Shown here: in pieces, positions 36,578-45,258 of the stretch
Numbering within the stretch: position 1 is the first letter of the stretch
Layout: each line of letters starts with the position of its first letter
NCBI GenBank assembly: GCA_034521495.1
Contig: JAXHMK010000004.1
Coordinates: 434,001-498,000 of the forward strand
Source of the DNA: Balneolaceae bacterium
GTDB taxonomy: Bacteria; Bacteroidota; Rhodothermia; Balneolales; Balneolaceae
DNA length: 64,000 bases
Direction of reading: 5' to 3'
Made by a program: the position numbers and the translations under genes
Notes under the pieces: model-generated
Told to the model about the DNA's origin: nothing
What the model saw: the letters and a program-made list of their open reading frames with translations, nothing else
Database searches by the model: none

Positions 36578-37579
36578 TTGTCTCTAACACTCGATGACTT
36601 CGACTACAACCTCCCCGAGGAACTGATTGCCCAAAAACCGGCTACTCCCCGCGATCATTCACGACTTCTTGTGTATGATCGATCATCTAAAAAAATCACC
36701 GATGATTATTTCTACAATATTGGTGATTATCTGCCTGAAAAAACTTCACTTGTAGTCAATAATAGCAAGGTGGAGAAGTGTCGATTACTGTTTGATGATG
36801 GCAAAATGGAGATTTTTGTCACCAAATCCATCAATGATAAAACCGTTGAGGCGATGGTTCGGCCCGGTAAAAAGTTCAAGCCGGGTAAGAAAGCAGTACT
36901 TACCGATCAGCTTTCAGCGGAAACAAGAGATATCACCGAAGATGGATTGCGGATTATAGAGCTATCCCATCCACTGGATGACCCACTCTTTGAATCACAT
37001 AAGTATACCCCGTTTCCGCCCTATATCGAACGGGATGAATCACTGGCGGACCGGTATCAAACCGTATATGCCAAAGACAAAGGAAGCAAAGCAGCCCCGA
37101 CAGCAGGCCTCCATTTCACACCTCAATTAATAAAAAAACTAAAGAAGCAGGGGATACAAAAAAAGGAAGTTACACTGCATGTGGGTTTAGGTACGTTTGC
37201 CCCGGTTAAAGCTGATAAAATAGAAGACCACATTATGCACAGTGAGTGGTTTCAGATAACAAAGAACCAGGCCGATGCATTAAATAAATCCAGGAGTATT
37301 ACGGCGGTGGGCACTACAAGTGTTCGGGTGTTGGAATCTGCTCCAAAAGAGGGCGGATCGTTTAAAGCCTGTTCAGGGGATACGGATATTTTCATCACAC
37401 CCGGCTATGAATTTAAGTCCGTCGATCACCTAATTACCAACTTTCACCTGCCCAAAAGTACGTTACTGATGTTGATTTCAGCCTTTGCAAGTTTGGAGGA
37501 AGTAAAACGAATCTATAATCATGCTGTTGAAGAGAAATACCGGTTTTACTCCTTTGGGGATGCGATGCTGATTTTATAG
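36578..37579 (+). CDS. queA: S-adenosylmethionine:tRNA ribosyltransferase-isomerase QueA
   Basis: Transfers ribose from SAM to preQ1 at tRNA position 34, making epoxyqueuosine. 333 residues; key segments FDYNLPEELIAQKPATPRD (about 7-25), GSKAAPTAGLHFTPQL (about 169-184), HVGLGTFAPVKADKIEDHIM (about 206-225) and the end segment LITNFHLPKSTLLMLISAFA. The start is TTG at 36578, chosen because it gives the usual LDDFDYNLP spacing and no in-frame ATG precedes it. Downstream, an imperfect inverted repeat (ATCCGCGAAGTTT / GAAACTTTGCGGAT) at 37587-37661 may end transcription. Confidence 0.95.
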   Translation: MSLTLDDFDYNLPEELIAQKPATPRDHSRLLVYDRSSKKITDDYFYNIGDYLPEKTSLVVNNSKVEKCRLLFDDGKMEIFVTKSINDKTVEAMVRPGKKFKPGKKAVLTDQLSAETRDITEDGLRIIELSHPLDDPLFESHKYTPFPPYIERDESLADRYQTVYAKDKGSKAAPTAGLHFTPQLIKKLKKQGIQKKEVTLHVGLGTFAPVKADKIEDHIMHSEWFQITKNQADALNKSRSITAVGTTSVRVLESAPKEGGSFKACSGDTDIFITPGYEFKSVDHLITNFHLPKSTLLMLISAFASLEEVKRIYNHAVEEKYRFYSFGDAMLIL

Positions 37580-37661
37580 TTAGAAAATCCGCGAAGTTTA
37601 AATTATAAAGGGAGGCAGATGTCTAAAAATTAGAAAGATATCTTCAGGAAACTTTGCGGAT

Positions 37662-37871
37662 TCAGGATTCCTCCTCATACTGACTCTTATAAGCCTTCGT
37701 AATCCTTTGATTCATGTGGCTCTTATAATTTTTAAACTCGTAGCGGCTCACTTTAAATTCGGAATGGTAATTTCCGTCGTTGCAATCCACATTTAATTTT
37801 TTGGGATCATCCGTTTCTGTGATGGTCACACGGATATTTCCCAGTTTGTATGATGCTACTTCTTTCGGCAT
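37662..37871 (-). CDS. Small hypothetical protein (69 residues)
   Basis: Frame starting at ATG, MPKEVASYKLGNIRVTITET, with a strand-rich N-terminal half and a charged helix-like end (YKSHMNQRITKAYKSQYEEE). I do not recognise a family. Codon composition is ordinary and it lies in an otherwise empty gap, convergent with queA; a small DUF-type protein is possible. Moderate support. Confidence 0.5.
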   Translation of the reverse strand: MPKEVASYKLGNIRVTITETDDPKKLNVDCNDGNYHSEFKVSRYEFKNYKSHMNQRITKAYKSQYEEES

Positions 37872-38068
37872 TCTTGCAAAGGGTTCAAGGTTTAAGGTCT
37901 AAAGTCTAAGGACAAAGATAAAGATATGGGAATTAGTGAAGAATTATGAAGTGAAGTAAAGCACTAAGGAAGCAGAGATTCGGAGAACATATTCTTGGCG
38001 ACTCGTTGCGGTTTTTAAATTGGCGGTTTTTAATACTTGAATAATGCGCGTGGAAAGTCGTTATTTGT

Positions 38069-38335
38069 ATGTACAAAAAGTGTTACAATAATCAGAACAT
38101 AATGAGTGAGAATTCAACGAAAAAACTGATTGAAGAGATTGAATCCTTGCCTATTGAGGAAAGAGCAAGGTTTGCCGATTCGGTATTAAAGACGTTAAGT
38201 CCTGTTGATTCAGAAATCGAAAAAAAATGGGTTAAAACGGCTGAAAAACGCCTTGAAGAGGTTAAAGCAGGAAAAGTAAATACTATTCCCGGAGAGAAAG
38301 TCTTCGAAAAGATTCAAAAACGATTTTCTAAATGA
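38069..38335 (+). CDS. Addiction module antitoxin-like protein (unstable antitoxin family)
   Basis: 88 residues from the track start; the second in-frame ATG (38102, MSENSTKKLIEEIESLPIEE) is more likely because the first 11 residues are odd. The core EIESLPIEERARFADSVLKT and the acidic/basic helix to KVFEKIQKRFSK match the small putative addiction module component family that pairs with ParE/RelE toxins. It overlaps the toxin start by 4 bp (ATGA). The toxin is broken, so the antitoxin is presently without its partner. Confidence 0.8.
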   Translation: MYKKCYNNQNIMSENSTKKLIEEIESLPIEERARFADSVLKTLSPVDSEIEKKWVKTAEKRLEEVKAGKVNTIPGEKVFEKIQKRFSK

Positions 38336-38976
38336 ACTACAGTTTTCACCCTGAAGCTGAAGAAGAATTTATAAAAGGAGAAGTTACCCCAATATTTTCA
38401 TATTAAAATATCTAAGACAAATATAATCAGTGTTTTATAATTTTTATAAAGTGGAAATGGTAAACATGGGAGTGTAATGGGCCTTGAATAGTTGGCGGGA
38501 AAAAGGACAACGAGTGAACCGTGAGATGAATCCTTTCATACCGGTGAGAAGCGAAATTTAAGGGCTAAAAGCGTGATGGACCATTGAAAGGATTCCACGG
38601 TGAACTCGGATCCGCCGCCAAGTATTCACAGCCTTGATTTTTTTCGTTCTTTTGTATCAAGACAAAAGAACAAACTACATGTAACATGTTTACATCATAA
38701 AAATGGGGTAAGTCCTCTTATAAAAGCCATTGATTTTTATGAGGAGCAAGAAAGGGAGCTCGGGTTAGATTTTTCCATTGAGGTGTATGAAGCCATTCAG
38801 AGAGTTTTAACAAATCCTAAATCTTGGATATAAATATCTAAAAAAATCAGACGAATCTTGCTCCAGCGCTATCTATTTGGAATTCTTTATCATTTCGATT
38901 CACAGGCAAAAAAATTTTCATTATAGCTGTTATGCATCTGCGCCGTGAGCCTGATTACTGGAAGGAACGAATTTAA
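38332..38976 (+). pseudogene. ParE/RelE-family toxin, interrupted by a 340-bp insertion and a stop codon
   Basis: 5' part (38332-38377) encodes MNYSFHPEAEEEFIK, and 3' part (38727-38976) continues AIDFYEEQERELGLDFSIEV, then QRVLTNPKSWI, a stop TAA, and KKIRRILLQRY, GILYHFDSQAKKIFIIAVMH, LRREPDYWKERI, ending at 38976. Together they form one normal toxin of about 95 residues of the ParE/RelE fold (Y-x-x-x-L, HxxxPxYW end). Two independent lesions: the insertion at residue 15/16 and an in-frame nonsense codon. The gene cannot make an intact toxin. Confidence 0.85.
38369..38726. mobile_element. MITE-like non-autonomous insertion (340 bp) with 9-bp target duplication
   Basis: Element 38378-38717 flanked by identical TTATAAAAG copies (38369-38377 and 38718-38726). 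Ends are inverted repeats: left GAGAAGTTACCCCAATATTTT, right (minus strand) GAGGACTTACCCCATTTTTAT, about 16 of 21 match. It contains no transposase. Internal features: GAATCCTTTCA (about 38530) pairs with TGAAAGGATTC (about 38590), and GTTCTTTTGT-ATCAAG-ACAAAAGAAC (about 38646-38671) is a perfect 10-bp hairpin. A 9-bp duplication fits IS1/IS4/IS256-type transposases, but family cannot be set. Confidence 0.85.
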
Positions 38977-38978
38977 TT

Positions 38979-40007
38979 CTACCTCGTCAACTGCCGTTTC
39001 CGGCGTCCGTCTGCATTCATCAGGTAGATGTGAGGTTCGCCCTCTTCTGTTGCCAAATAAGCGATTCGGCTGCCATTAGGAGACCACGAGCCATGAAATT
39101 CATGATACGGTGAATTGGTGAGCTGCTCCGTTGTTCCATCCTCCATATGATAGATATACAGATCAAAATATCCGGATCGATTTGAAGTGAAAAGAATTTT
39201 ATCTCCCTCCGGCGACCACACCGGCGAAATGTCGATTGCCGGAGATTCTGTAAGTACTCTCATTTCAGAACCATCGGCATTCATTACGAACACATCAAAC
39301 GAACCCAGCCGATTGGAGATAAAAGCAATTTTTTCACCATCGGGCGACCAAACAGCATCGATATCATACGAATCTGAGTTCGTTAATCTTGTTTGATTCG
39401 ATCCGTCTGCATCCATCGCGTAAATTTCAGGACGATAATCTCTGTCGGATATAAATACAATTTTACTGCCGTCAGGAGAGAAACGCGGATGGACATCTGT
39501 CGCCATATTATCGGTGACGGCAACACGATCTTTTCCCCGGCGATTCATTGTATAAATTTCGTAATCACCTACTTCATCCCTGAAATGTGCTGTGATTGTT
39601 TTTCCGTCTGGTGCCCAGGATGGACGATAGCCATCCCGTGCATAGGTTTCATAAAGTCCCTTTACATTATACACAACCGAATCTGGCGGAAATGGCGGGG
39701 TTTCCGGCGGACGGTCGGAATAGTAAGCCAAATTCATTCCGTTGGGAGCCCATTCGGGGTACATATCATTGGCGGGGTGATCCGTGATCTGTTGCTGTTC
39801 CATACTCCAGATATCAATGGCGTAGATATTAAAATTGCCGGAGTATGATGCTGCGTAGGCAATCACCATACCGTTAGGTGACCATGAAGGGCCATTGTGA
39901 AGACTTCTTGGCTCATAGGTTTGACCAAAAAGTAACGCAGGTATCAACATTATAATAAAATAAACCAGCGATACCTTTATAGATCGATAAGAGGTTTGAG
40001 TGTTCAT
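38979..40007 (-). CDS. TolB-like beta-propeller (PD40) secreted protein
   Basis: About 343 residues when read from ATG 40007 (MNTQTSYRSIKVS), giving a Sec signal peptide with hydrophobic VYFIIMLIPALLFGQ; the frame opens 8 codons earlier at 40031. Six or seven repeats of the PD40 type (for example SWSPNGMVIAYAAS, RFSPDGSKIVFISDRDYR, VWSPDGEKIAFISNRLGSFD, VWSPEGDKILFTSNRSGYFD, SWSPNGSRIAYLATEEGE) fold into a propeller as in TolB. It binds no known enzyme partner here; likely periplasmic or secreted scaffold. Its stop lies 3 bp from the broken toxin end, which is convergent. Confidence 0.88.
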   Translation of the reverse strand: MNTQTSYRSIKVSLVYFIIMLIPALLFGQTYEPRSLHNGPSWSPNGMVIAYAASYSGNFNIYAIDIWSMEQQQITDHPANDMYPEWAPNGMNLAYYSDRPPETPPFPPDSVVYNVKGLYETYARDGYRPSWAPDGKTITAHFRDEVGDYEIYTMNRRGKDRVAVTDNMATDVHPRFSPDGSKIVFISDRDYRPEIYAMDADGSNQTRLTNSDSYDIDAVWSPDGEKIAFISNRLGSFDVFVMNADGSEMRVLTESPAIDISPVWSPEGDKILFTSNRSGYFDLYIYHMEDGTTEQLTNSPYHEFHGSWSPNGSRIAYLATEEGEPHIYLMNADGRRKRQLTR

Positions 40008-40154
40008 GATGTCACCCTTATTGTGTAACAATGTCGATTTTAATAAGATGCAGAACGGGAGTCAATTATTATGTGATGTTAAAACCCGGAAAATATCTTA
40101 AGCCATACTTCTTATATTCATTCAATGATTATTTTACACAAAAACGTTCGGTCT

Positions 40155-40607
40155 ATGAAAAAATTGAGCTCAATTCTACTGCTTCATCTCCTTTTGATGC
40201 CCGCACTGTTTGCACAGGAAATGGATGAAAATGAGGTTCTCGAAAATTTGCTCGAAGAGTTTTTATCCGGAGCTTCCGAAAATAATGCTGAAATACACGA
40301 CCGGTTTTGGGCAGAAGATCTGATCTACACCAGTTCAAATGGCGAGCGTGTGACTAAAAAAGATATTATGGATGGTTTGTCGGAGAATCCTGAAAATAGC
40401 AGTCAGCAAATGCCGCAATATCATGCAGAAGAAACTCAGATTCAGTTGTTTGATGACATTGCTGTGGTTGCATTTAAACTCGTAGCGATTTCACCAAATC
40501 CAAGCGGAGAAGAACGACTCGAATTCTACAACACCGGCACCTTTCAAAAACGTAATGGCCAGTGGAAAGCTCTGGCCTGGCAGGCTACCCGAATTCCTGA
40601 GGAGTAA
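40155..40607 (+). CDS. SnoaL/NTF2-like domain secreted protein (DUF4440 type)
   Basis: 150 residues from ATG 40155 (MKKLSSILLLHLLLMPALFA, signal peptide); an upstream ATG in frame at 40125 seems too early. After the signal: LEEFLSGASENNAEIHDRFW, AEDLIYTSSNGERVTKKDIM, and ending NTGTFQKRNGQWKALAWQAT, the cone-shaped NTF2-like fold with W-x-x-L...W-Q-x-T end. The role (small-molecule binding or turnover) is not known. Confidence 0.85.
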   Translation: MKKLSSILLLHLLLMPALFAQEMDENEVLENLLEEFLSGASENNAEIHDRFWAEDLIYTSSNGERVTKKDIMDGLSENPENSSQQMPQYHAEETQIQLFDDIAVVAFKLVAISPNPSGEERLEFYNTGTFQKRNGQWKALAWQATRIPEE

Positions 40608-40610
40608 AAA

Positions 40611-40956
40611 CCTCCCCTCTTGAGAGGGGATAAGTGAAGATATAAAGGCGAAGCCGATTATATCAAACAAGGGGTGTGTTCACGTTTATTTATAGATATA
40701 CAACGAACGTCAGGCCCGTACTTTATATTAGCGGGACAAGCACAAGCGAGACGCTTGCGCCATCAGATTTTAGGTGAATAGCTCCCTCTTGAGAAGGGAA
40801 AGTGAAATGAGCGCTTAGCGAATGAACTCGGGGTGTGTTTCGCTGGTGCTACCACATACGTGAACACACCCCTGATAGCTCCGCTGGACGCTTTGCTATC
40901 TGTGCCCTTTCGAGAGGGGAGCTTTAAAAACTTAAATTAAATTCCAAGTACTTTAT
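40611..40956. repeat. Two palindromic elements (family P, variant) around a REP-like hairpin
   Basis: 346-bp gene-free stretch. 40611-40684 begins CTCCCCTCTTGAGAGGGGA and ends GGGGTGTGTTCACG (a partial copy). 40781-40922 begins CTCCCTCTTGAGAAGGGAAA, has GTGAAATGAGCGCTTAGCGA, the central pair GGGGTGTGTT / AACACACCCC, and ends CCCTTTCGAGAGGGGAGC. Between them lies CACAAGCGAGACGCTTGCGCC (40741-40761), a REP-like hairpin also at 60678 and, as a variant, at 20700 and 25027. Confidence 0.8.
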
Positions 40957-41696
40957 ATGCCACCAAAATCAATCGTCAGCCTCGTCCCGTCACTCACCGA
41001 ACTTTTATTTGATTTAGGTCTTGGTGAAAACGTTTCGGGCAGGACGCGATTTTGCATTCATCCGAAAGAAAAGATTGAGGCAGATTCCGATTGTAGGCGG
41101 AACGAAAAATCCGAGATTGGATAAAATTCGCGAAATTAAGCCGGACCTGATTATCGCCAACAAAGAGGAAAACCGACAGGAAGATGTCGAGGAGTTAAAG
41201 CGCGATTTTGATCTGCATGTGACAGAGGTTGGCAATATCAATGAGGCGTTATTTACCATTCATGATATCGGCTGGAAGTGCGGGGTTGAAGAGAAAGCCA
41301 AAGAAATGATTCACAACATCCAGGAGCGGATGGAAAATGTGCCCGATGAAAAACCGATGTCTGCCGCCTACATGATCTGGCGCGATCCCTGGATGACCGT
41401 CGGCGGCGATACCTATATCCACTCCGTGATGGATCACTGGAAACTGGAGAATGTTTATGCAGATAAAACACGCTACCCGAATATATCTCTTGAAGAATTA
41501 TCCTATAAAAAACCTGATGTGGTTTTGCTGAGCAGCGAACCCTATCCGTTCAAAGAAACACATATCAAAGAAGTAAGTGAGTATTGTAAGAAAGACAAGC
41601 ATTATTCTTGTCAACGGCGAGTGGTTTAGCTGGTACGGGTCGCGGATGTTAAAAGCGTTTGAGAAGTTGAATGTGCTGCGGCGGGCAATTGCGTGA
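40957..41696 (+). pseudogene. Helical-backbone metal/B12-binding protein (BtuF-like), two frameshifts
   Basis: Residues MPPKSIVSLVPSLTELLFDL and GLGENVSGRTRFCIHPKEKI in the first frame continue, after a one-base shift near 41077, as RQIPIVGGTKNPRLDKIREI and KPDLIIANKEENRQEDVEEL, and, after a second shift near 41600, as IILVNGEWFSWYGSRMLKAF. This is the substrate-binding fold of cobalamin/iron-siderophore ABC importers (type III), but without an obvious signal peptide and with no permease or ATPase nearby. Stand-alone cytosolic homologues exist. Two shifts in 740 bp point to a decayed gene, or to local sequence error. Confidence 0.75.
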
Positions 41697-42152
41697 TGAA
41701 AATGTGCTTTGAGTCAGCCGTCTGACCGCTTTGAGCGGTCTGACGACTATGTTGATTTTACTCGTTCCACAAGCTCCGCTTCTATTCCCCATCATTGCAA
41801 TATTGAAGTATTGAAGTCCCAAACTGGCGCAAGTGTTCAATCCGGTATTTGAAAGCAACCATTGGAAGATTGCAGGATTTGTCTTGCCGGAAGAATTATT
41901 CTGCCATCTGTAAATCAAGGATGTCACTTGTGCCCATGCTTTTTTTCAAGGGCAAGGGGCACAAGTGACGCTTCGCTGAACACTTGCGCCAGTTGGGAAA
42001 GGAGGAATTTGAAATCCCCCTTTGAAGGGGGAAAGTGAAATGAGCGTTTAGCGAATGAGCTCGGGGGATGTCCTGCGAGGGGCACAGACGAACACCCCTC
42101 TTGATTTCTCAAGAACATTTGAGAAATCATGTCTCCCCTGAAAGGGAGAATG
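41697..42152. repeat. Repeat-rich gene-free region with family P copy (42013-42150)
   Basis: 456 bp without a supportable gene. Holds GACCGCTTTGAGCGGTC (about 41716-41732, perfect 7-bp hairpin), REP-like GGGCACAAGTGACGCTTCGC / CACTTGCGCC, and a full family-P element (42013-42150): CCCCCTTTGAAGGGGG, AAGTGAAATGAGCGTTTAGC, CTCGGGGGATGT, AACACCCCTC, hairpin with TTCTCAAGAACATTTGAGAA, and TCTCCCCTGAAAGGGAGA. Several short frames cross it on both strands, but they follow the repeats and are not believable genes. Confidence 0.8.
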
Positions 42153-43241
42153 TTACGGCGCTAAAACAATATCAACCAACTCGCCGGGCATCAGTTCAAC
42201 ATTGGCAGAATCAGCCATAGCAATTTTTACAGGCAATCCGCTTTCAAAGATGGCGCCGGGGCGCTGTAGGTTTCTTTGCAGGAGCCGGATGTGTCCACCT
42301 ACTTCCAGAATAGTTGAATCAAAAAAAGTTCGATCAGCTTTTCGGGTTCGAACCTGTACATCCATACCCACTTCTGGGATTTGTGCAAAGGGTTGTCTCA
42401 CATATCCAACAATATGAGTTGGTTCGCGGGATTCAATTACCAAAAGAGAATCTCCGCGTGATACAAACTCTCCCCCAACATTTTGTACCGAACTGATCAC
42501 ACCACTGATGGGGGCATAAAACGGAGTGGGGCCAAACTCAGCCAGAATCGCCTCCATCTGTTGTTCCTGAACTTTGATAGCCGCTAAAATGGGATTCCGA
42601 TCGCGTCGATCTCCATACGAGGTATACTCTTCAATCTCCTGGATTCGGCCGGAGTAATACTCCAGCATATTTTGATATTCCCGGACCTGCACATTAAAAA
42701 GTTCCAGTTTTGTTCGTACCGAATCAAAACGCTGCTCAGAAATCAGGTCGCGATTCCAAAGATCTTCAAATCGTTCAAATTCAGATTTGGCCTGCTGTTG
42801 TTGAAGCCTTGCCTGTGCCAGGGAAATTCGCGTTTCCATCTGGCTGATTTTCAGGTCCTCGAGGTCTAAACGAACACGCTGTTCCGCTAAAACAGGTTCT
42901 CTTGTCTGTTTGATCCGTTCAATTTCAGCCTGAATCAGGTCCAACTGAGCCTGCAGATAAACGCTATCTCGCGGAAAAACCTGGCCCAGCAATTGTCCCT
43001 CTTGTACATTATCGAATGGTTCATAGTAAAAATTGATAACGGTTCCATCCACCGGGCTTGAGATGGCAGCTCGTTCTCCAACTACTTGTCCAATAAGCGT
43101 GGGGTGACTTGTAGTGTCTCGCCACAAATAGATAACAGCCGCTCCAACACACAAAAATACAATAATGGGTAAAACACGAACACGCAGTTCCCGCAGGCGT
43201 TGTTTCCATGGAATTGGTATCGGTTCAAACTGCTGAGCCAT
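42153..43241 (-). CDS. HlyD-family membrane fusion (periplasmic adaptor) protein
   Basis: 362 residues: one N-terminal transmembrane helix (VLPIIVFLCVGAAVIYL, about 18-34), a split biotinyl-lipoyl barrel (AISSPVDGTVINFYYEPFDN about 59-78; APISGVISSVQNVGGEFVSR about 245-264) and long coiled-coil hairpin (about 95-210). It resembles adaptors of type I secretion or tripartite efflux, but no ABC/RND pump or TolC lies beside it. It is the last gene of the minus-strand set VTC - DUF4956 - HlyD, starting 3 bp after the DUF4956 stop, hence one transcript. Confidence 0.9.
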   Translation of the reverse strand: MAQQFEPIPIPWKQRLRELRVRVLPIIVFLCVGAAVIYLWRDTTSHPTLIGQVVGERAAISSPVDGTVINFYYEPFDNVQEGQLLGQVFPRDSVYLQAQLDLIQAEIERIKQTREPVLAEQRVRLDLEDLKISQMETRISLAQARLQQQQAKSEFERFEDLWNRDLISEQRFDSVRTKLELFNVQVREYQNMLEYYSGRIQEIEEYTSYGDRRDRNPILAAIKVQEQQMEAILAEFGPTPFYAPISGVISSVQNVGGEFVSRGDSLLVIESREPTHIVGYVRQPFAQIPEVGMDVQVRTRKADRTFFDSTILEVGGHIRLLQRNLQRPGAIFESGLPVKIAMADSANVELMPGELVDIVLAP

Positions 43242-43244
43242 CTC

Positions 43245-43931
43245 TTAAACCTCCGATTCGTCTTCAGCCCGCATGCTGCTTACATCAGAAACTCCTTCAA
43301 TCTGTTTGATTTCAGAAAGCAGCAAGTCCACTTTTTCCGGATCACGCAAAAGCAAACGGTATGAAAGGTGTGTTTTATCCAGATCTTCATCAGATCGTTG
43401 CGAAGCGAGACGTGTTTTAAGGGAGTGTCGGTTTAAAAAATTTCTGAGATAATCGAGACGGGACAGAGGCTGCGACCAATGGAGATTTAAAATCAGGTCG
43501 TACCGCTGACGCGATCCAAAATTTGTGAACCAAATGAAGATAAGTGCGGATGATGCGACTGCAGTGCCCACAAGTGCCGTCGAGAATTTTTGAGTGCCGC
43601 ACGCCATTCCAATTACGATGAGAGACAGAATGTAGGCAGTATCAAGCGTATCACGTAAAATATTTCTGAAACGGACGATGGCAAAAACGGCGAGAAGACT
43701 GAAAGCGGTGATCAGGTTGTTGTCGAGAACCATCATTACAAGGGCAACCGTAATGGGAATGATAATCAGCGAGCTCACAAAATTTCTTGAATAGGAAAGC
43801 CCGGTATGCGTGTACATATAAATCCACGCCAGGATCTGGCCGCACATAAAAGAAAGAAGCAGTCCCAAAAGTAAGGTCGGCAGATCCGTTGGGATGGGTG
43901 CCGTATCGCCAAATTGAAACCATTCATTCAT
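43245..43931 (-). CDS. DUF4956 membrane protein
   Basis: 228 residues; four to five helices in the first 150 residues (LPTLLLGLLLSFMCGQILAW, ALVMMVLDNNLITAFSLLAV, YILSLIVIGMACG, TALVGTAVASSALIFIWFTN), then a cytosolic domain. The FAIVRFRNILRDTLDTAYIL motif (about 84-103) is the family signature. DUF4956 proteins are usually next to a VTC domain protein and are assumed to be its membrane partner (inference). The gene overlaps the VTC stop by 8 bp and is followed 3 bp later by the HlyD gene. Confidence 0.9.
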   Translation of the reverse strand: MNEWFQFGDTAPIPTDLPTLLLGLLLSFMCGQILAWIYMYTHTGLSYSRNFVSSLIIIPITVALVMMVLDNNLITAFSLLAVFAIVRFRNILRDTLDTAYILSLIVIGMACGTQKFSTALVGTAVASSALIFIWFTNFGSRQRYDLILNLHWSQPLSRLDYLRNFLNRHSLKTRLASQRSDEDLDKTHLSYRLLLRDPEKVDLLLSEIKQIEGVSDVSSMRAEDESEV

Positions 43932-44695
43932 GATAAACCGGTGTTGTGTTCATTCCTTTTTCAATTCTGTTGAAGCGGATAAATTCAATACTGTCTACAT
44001 ATTTTGAAGCCGATTCACGCCTCAGGTGAAACCGCTGTGTCAACTCATTCAGCCAATCGGGGAATCGGTTTGTAAACTTTAATTCCAGGATGACTGTATT
44101 CCCAAACACTGAGAATCCTCCGGACTGTCGAGCTTCAAACCCACCATGATGAACCCGGCTGCCTGTCACATCTCTGTCAATCGTGACCCGCACATCGTTT
44201 GATCGTCTTTCTTCATAGGCTTCCCGCATGTATGTGATGTGCATTTTGGGTGATGCCTGAAGTTTACCTTTCAGGAGGCAAAAATGTTCAAGGGCATCCA
44301 GTTCAGTCGGAGAATTTTTTACAAGATGATTTTTCGTGGGGGCATGTCCGTCCAGCAGATCCTGTATAACATCCCGATGAACCTGCGCCCGTTTTTTGTG
44401 AATCACGCGATTACGACGCTGTTTAATCTCGAAAAATATTGGAGAGTCGTCTGAGTCGTAATATCGCAATCTCAATTTATACCGATTTCGGTCTCCGTTG
44501 ACCGTACGATGGTAGGTGTTCAATCCCGGGGAATCGAGGTAGAGGCTGTGAACCGGGTACGATCGGTTTGGGTTGTCTGCTCCATGCGGATCGCATTCCA
44601 GGTAGTTCTCCACAAAAAAGCGAATTTCCTGCGCCTTCGACTCGCTGATGCGGTACTTCAGCTCAAAGCGTTGCTTCTGAAAAGTTCTGCTCCAT
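43924..44695 (-). CDS. VTC domain protein (polyphosphate-polymerase-like), frameshifted near its start
   Basis: Polyphosphate polymerase-like catalytic tunnel domain. 229 residues are open from a GTG at 44613 and carry SLYLDSPGLNTYHRTVNGDR, NRYKLRLRYY, IFFEIKQRRNRVIHKKRAQV and VILELKFTNRFPDW, the basic/acid tunnel residues of VTC4-type enzymes. The expected first strand QKQRFELKYRISE lies upstream in frame but has no start codon. A good ATG at 44695 (MEQNF) enters this frame only if one T of a TTTT run (44680-44683) is removed. So a one-base insertion, true or artefact, separates the start from the body. Product would be about 255 residues. Confidence 0.8.
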
Positions 44696-45258
44696 AACGG
44701 TTTATTTATTTACAGAATAAAAAAATGGCTGGAGTTTAAAAAGTCTCCCTTTCCAGGGGAGACAGAGTTTTTCAAAAAGTTCTTGAAAAACTCAGAGGGG
44801 TGTCCAGTTCGTGCCACGGTCATCCCCCTCGATCAGCCAAAAATACTTTTGTCTGATCCTACCCCCTTCAAAGGGGGAATTTTACTACTTCACTACACTC
44901 ATTTTTTCCTCGATCCGAAGGTCCTCCTTCGGATCGCAATATTTGAAGCTCTGCTTCTGGTCAAAAGTTGAATATGAAGAAGAGCTTCTGTACGAGTTAA
45001 AAGCTAAATTAGGGGGATAACCCGTTGAGTCGCGAGTACACCCCTCTGGCTTTTTCAAGAACATTTGTGCAATTGTTCAGCGGCCTGAATCATACAACCT
45101 GGCAGAGTGCCGTGCTTTTTCGGCTCCTGCCAGAGTTGTTGGACAAAGAAAATGCCTTTTGAAATAGCAATCCGCGACTCTTGCAGGAGCTCTCTGCCGT
45201 TCGCACTCTGCCAGGTCGCTAAACGCTCATTTCACATTCCTCCTTCAAAGGGGATTCA
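44696..45258. repeat. Nested palindromic repeats between VTC and the CotH gene
   Basis: 563 bp without a gene. 44743-44881 is a full family-P element (minus orientation). 44892-44918 holds CGATCCGAAGG-TCCT-CCTTCGGATCG, a perfect 11-bp hairpin. 45010-45075 and 45219-45250 are two pieces of a rearranged family-P copy, split by a 120-bp unit (45097-45216) whose ends ACCTGGCAGAGTGC / GCACTCTGCCAGGT are a perfect 14-bp inverted repeat, with a second inner pair (GGCTCCTGCCAGAG / CTCTTGCAGGAGCT). Confidence 0.8.

Noticed and set aside
38378-38717. Group II intron, riboswitch or structured RNA interpretation of the 340-bp unit in the toxin
   Set aside because: No domain V-like stem or intron ends. 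Inverted ends plus a 9-bp target duplication, with an exact repair of the toxin on removal, fit a transposed element better.
41649-41927. Minus-strand 92-residue frame as a gene
   Set aside because: It crosses REP-like hairpins and the end of the BtuF-like pseudogene; its residues follow the repeats and match no family.
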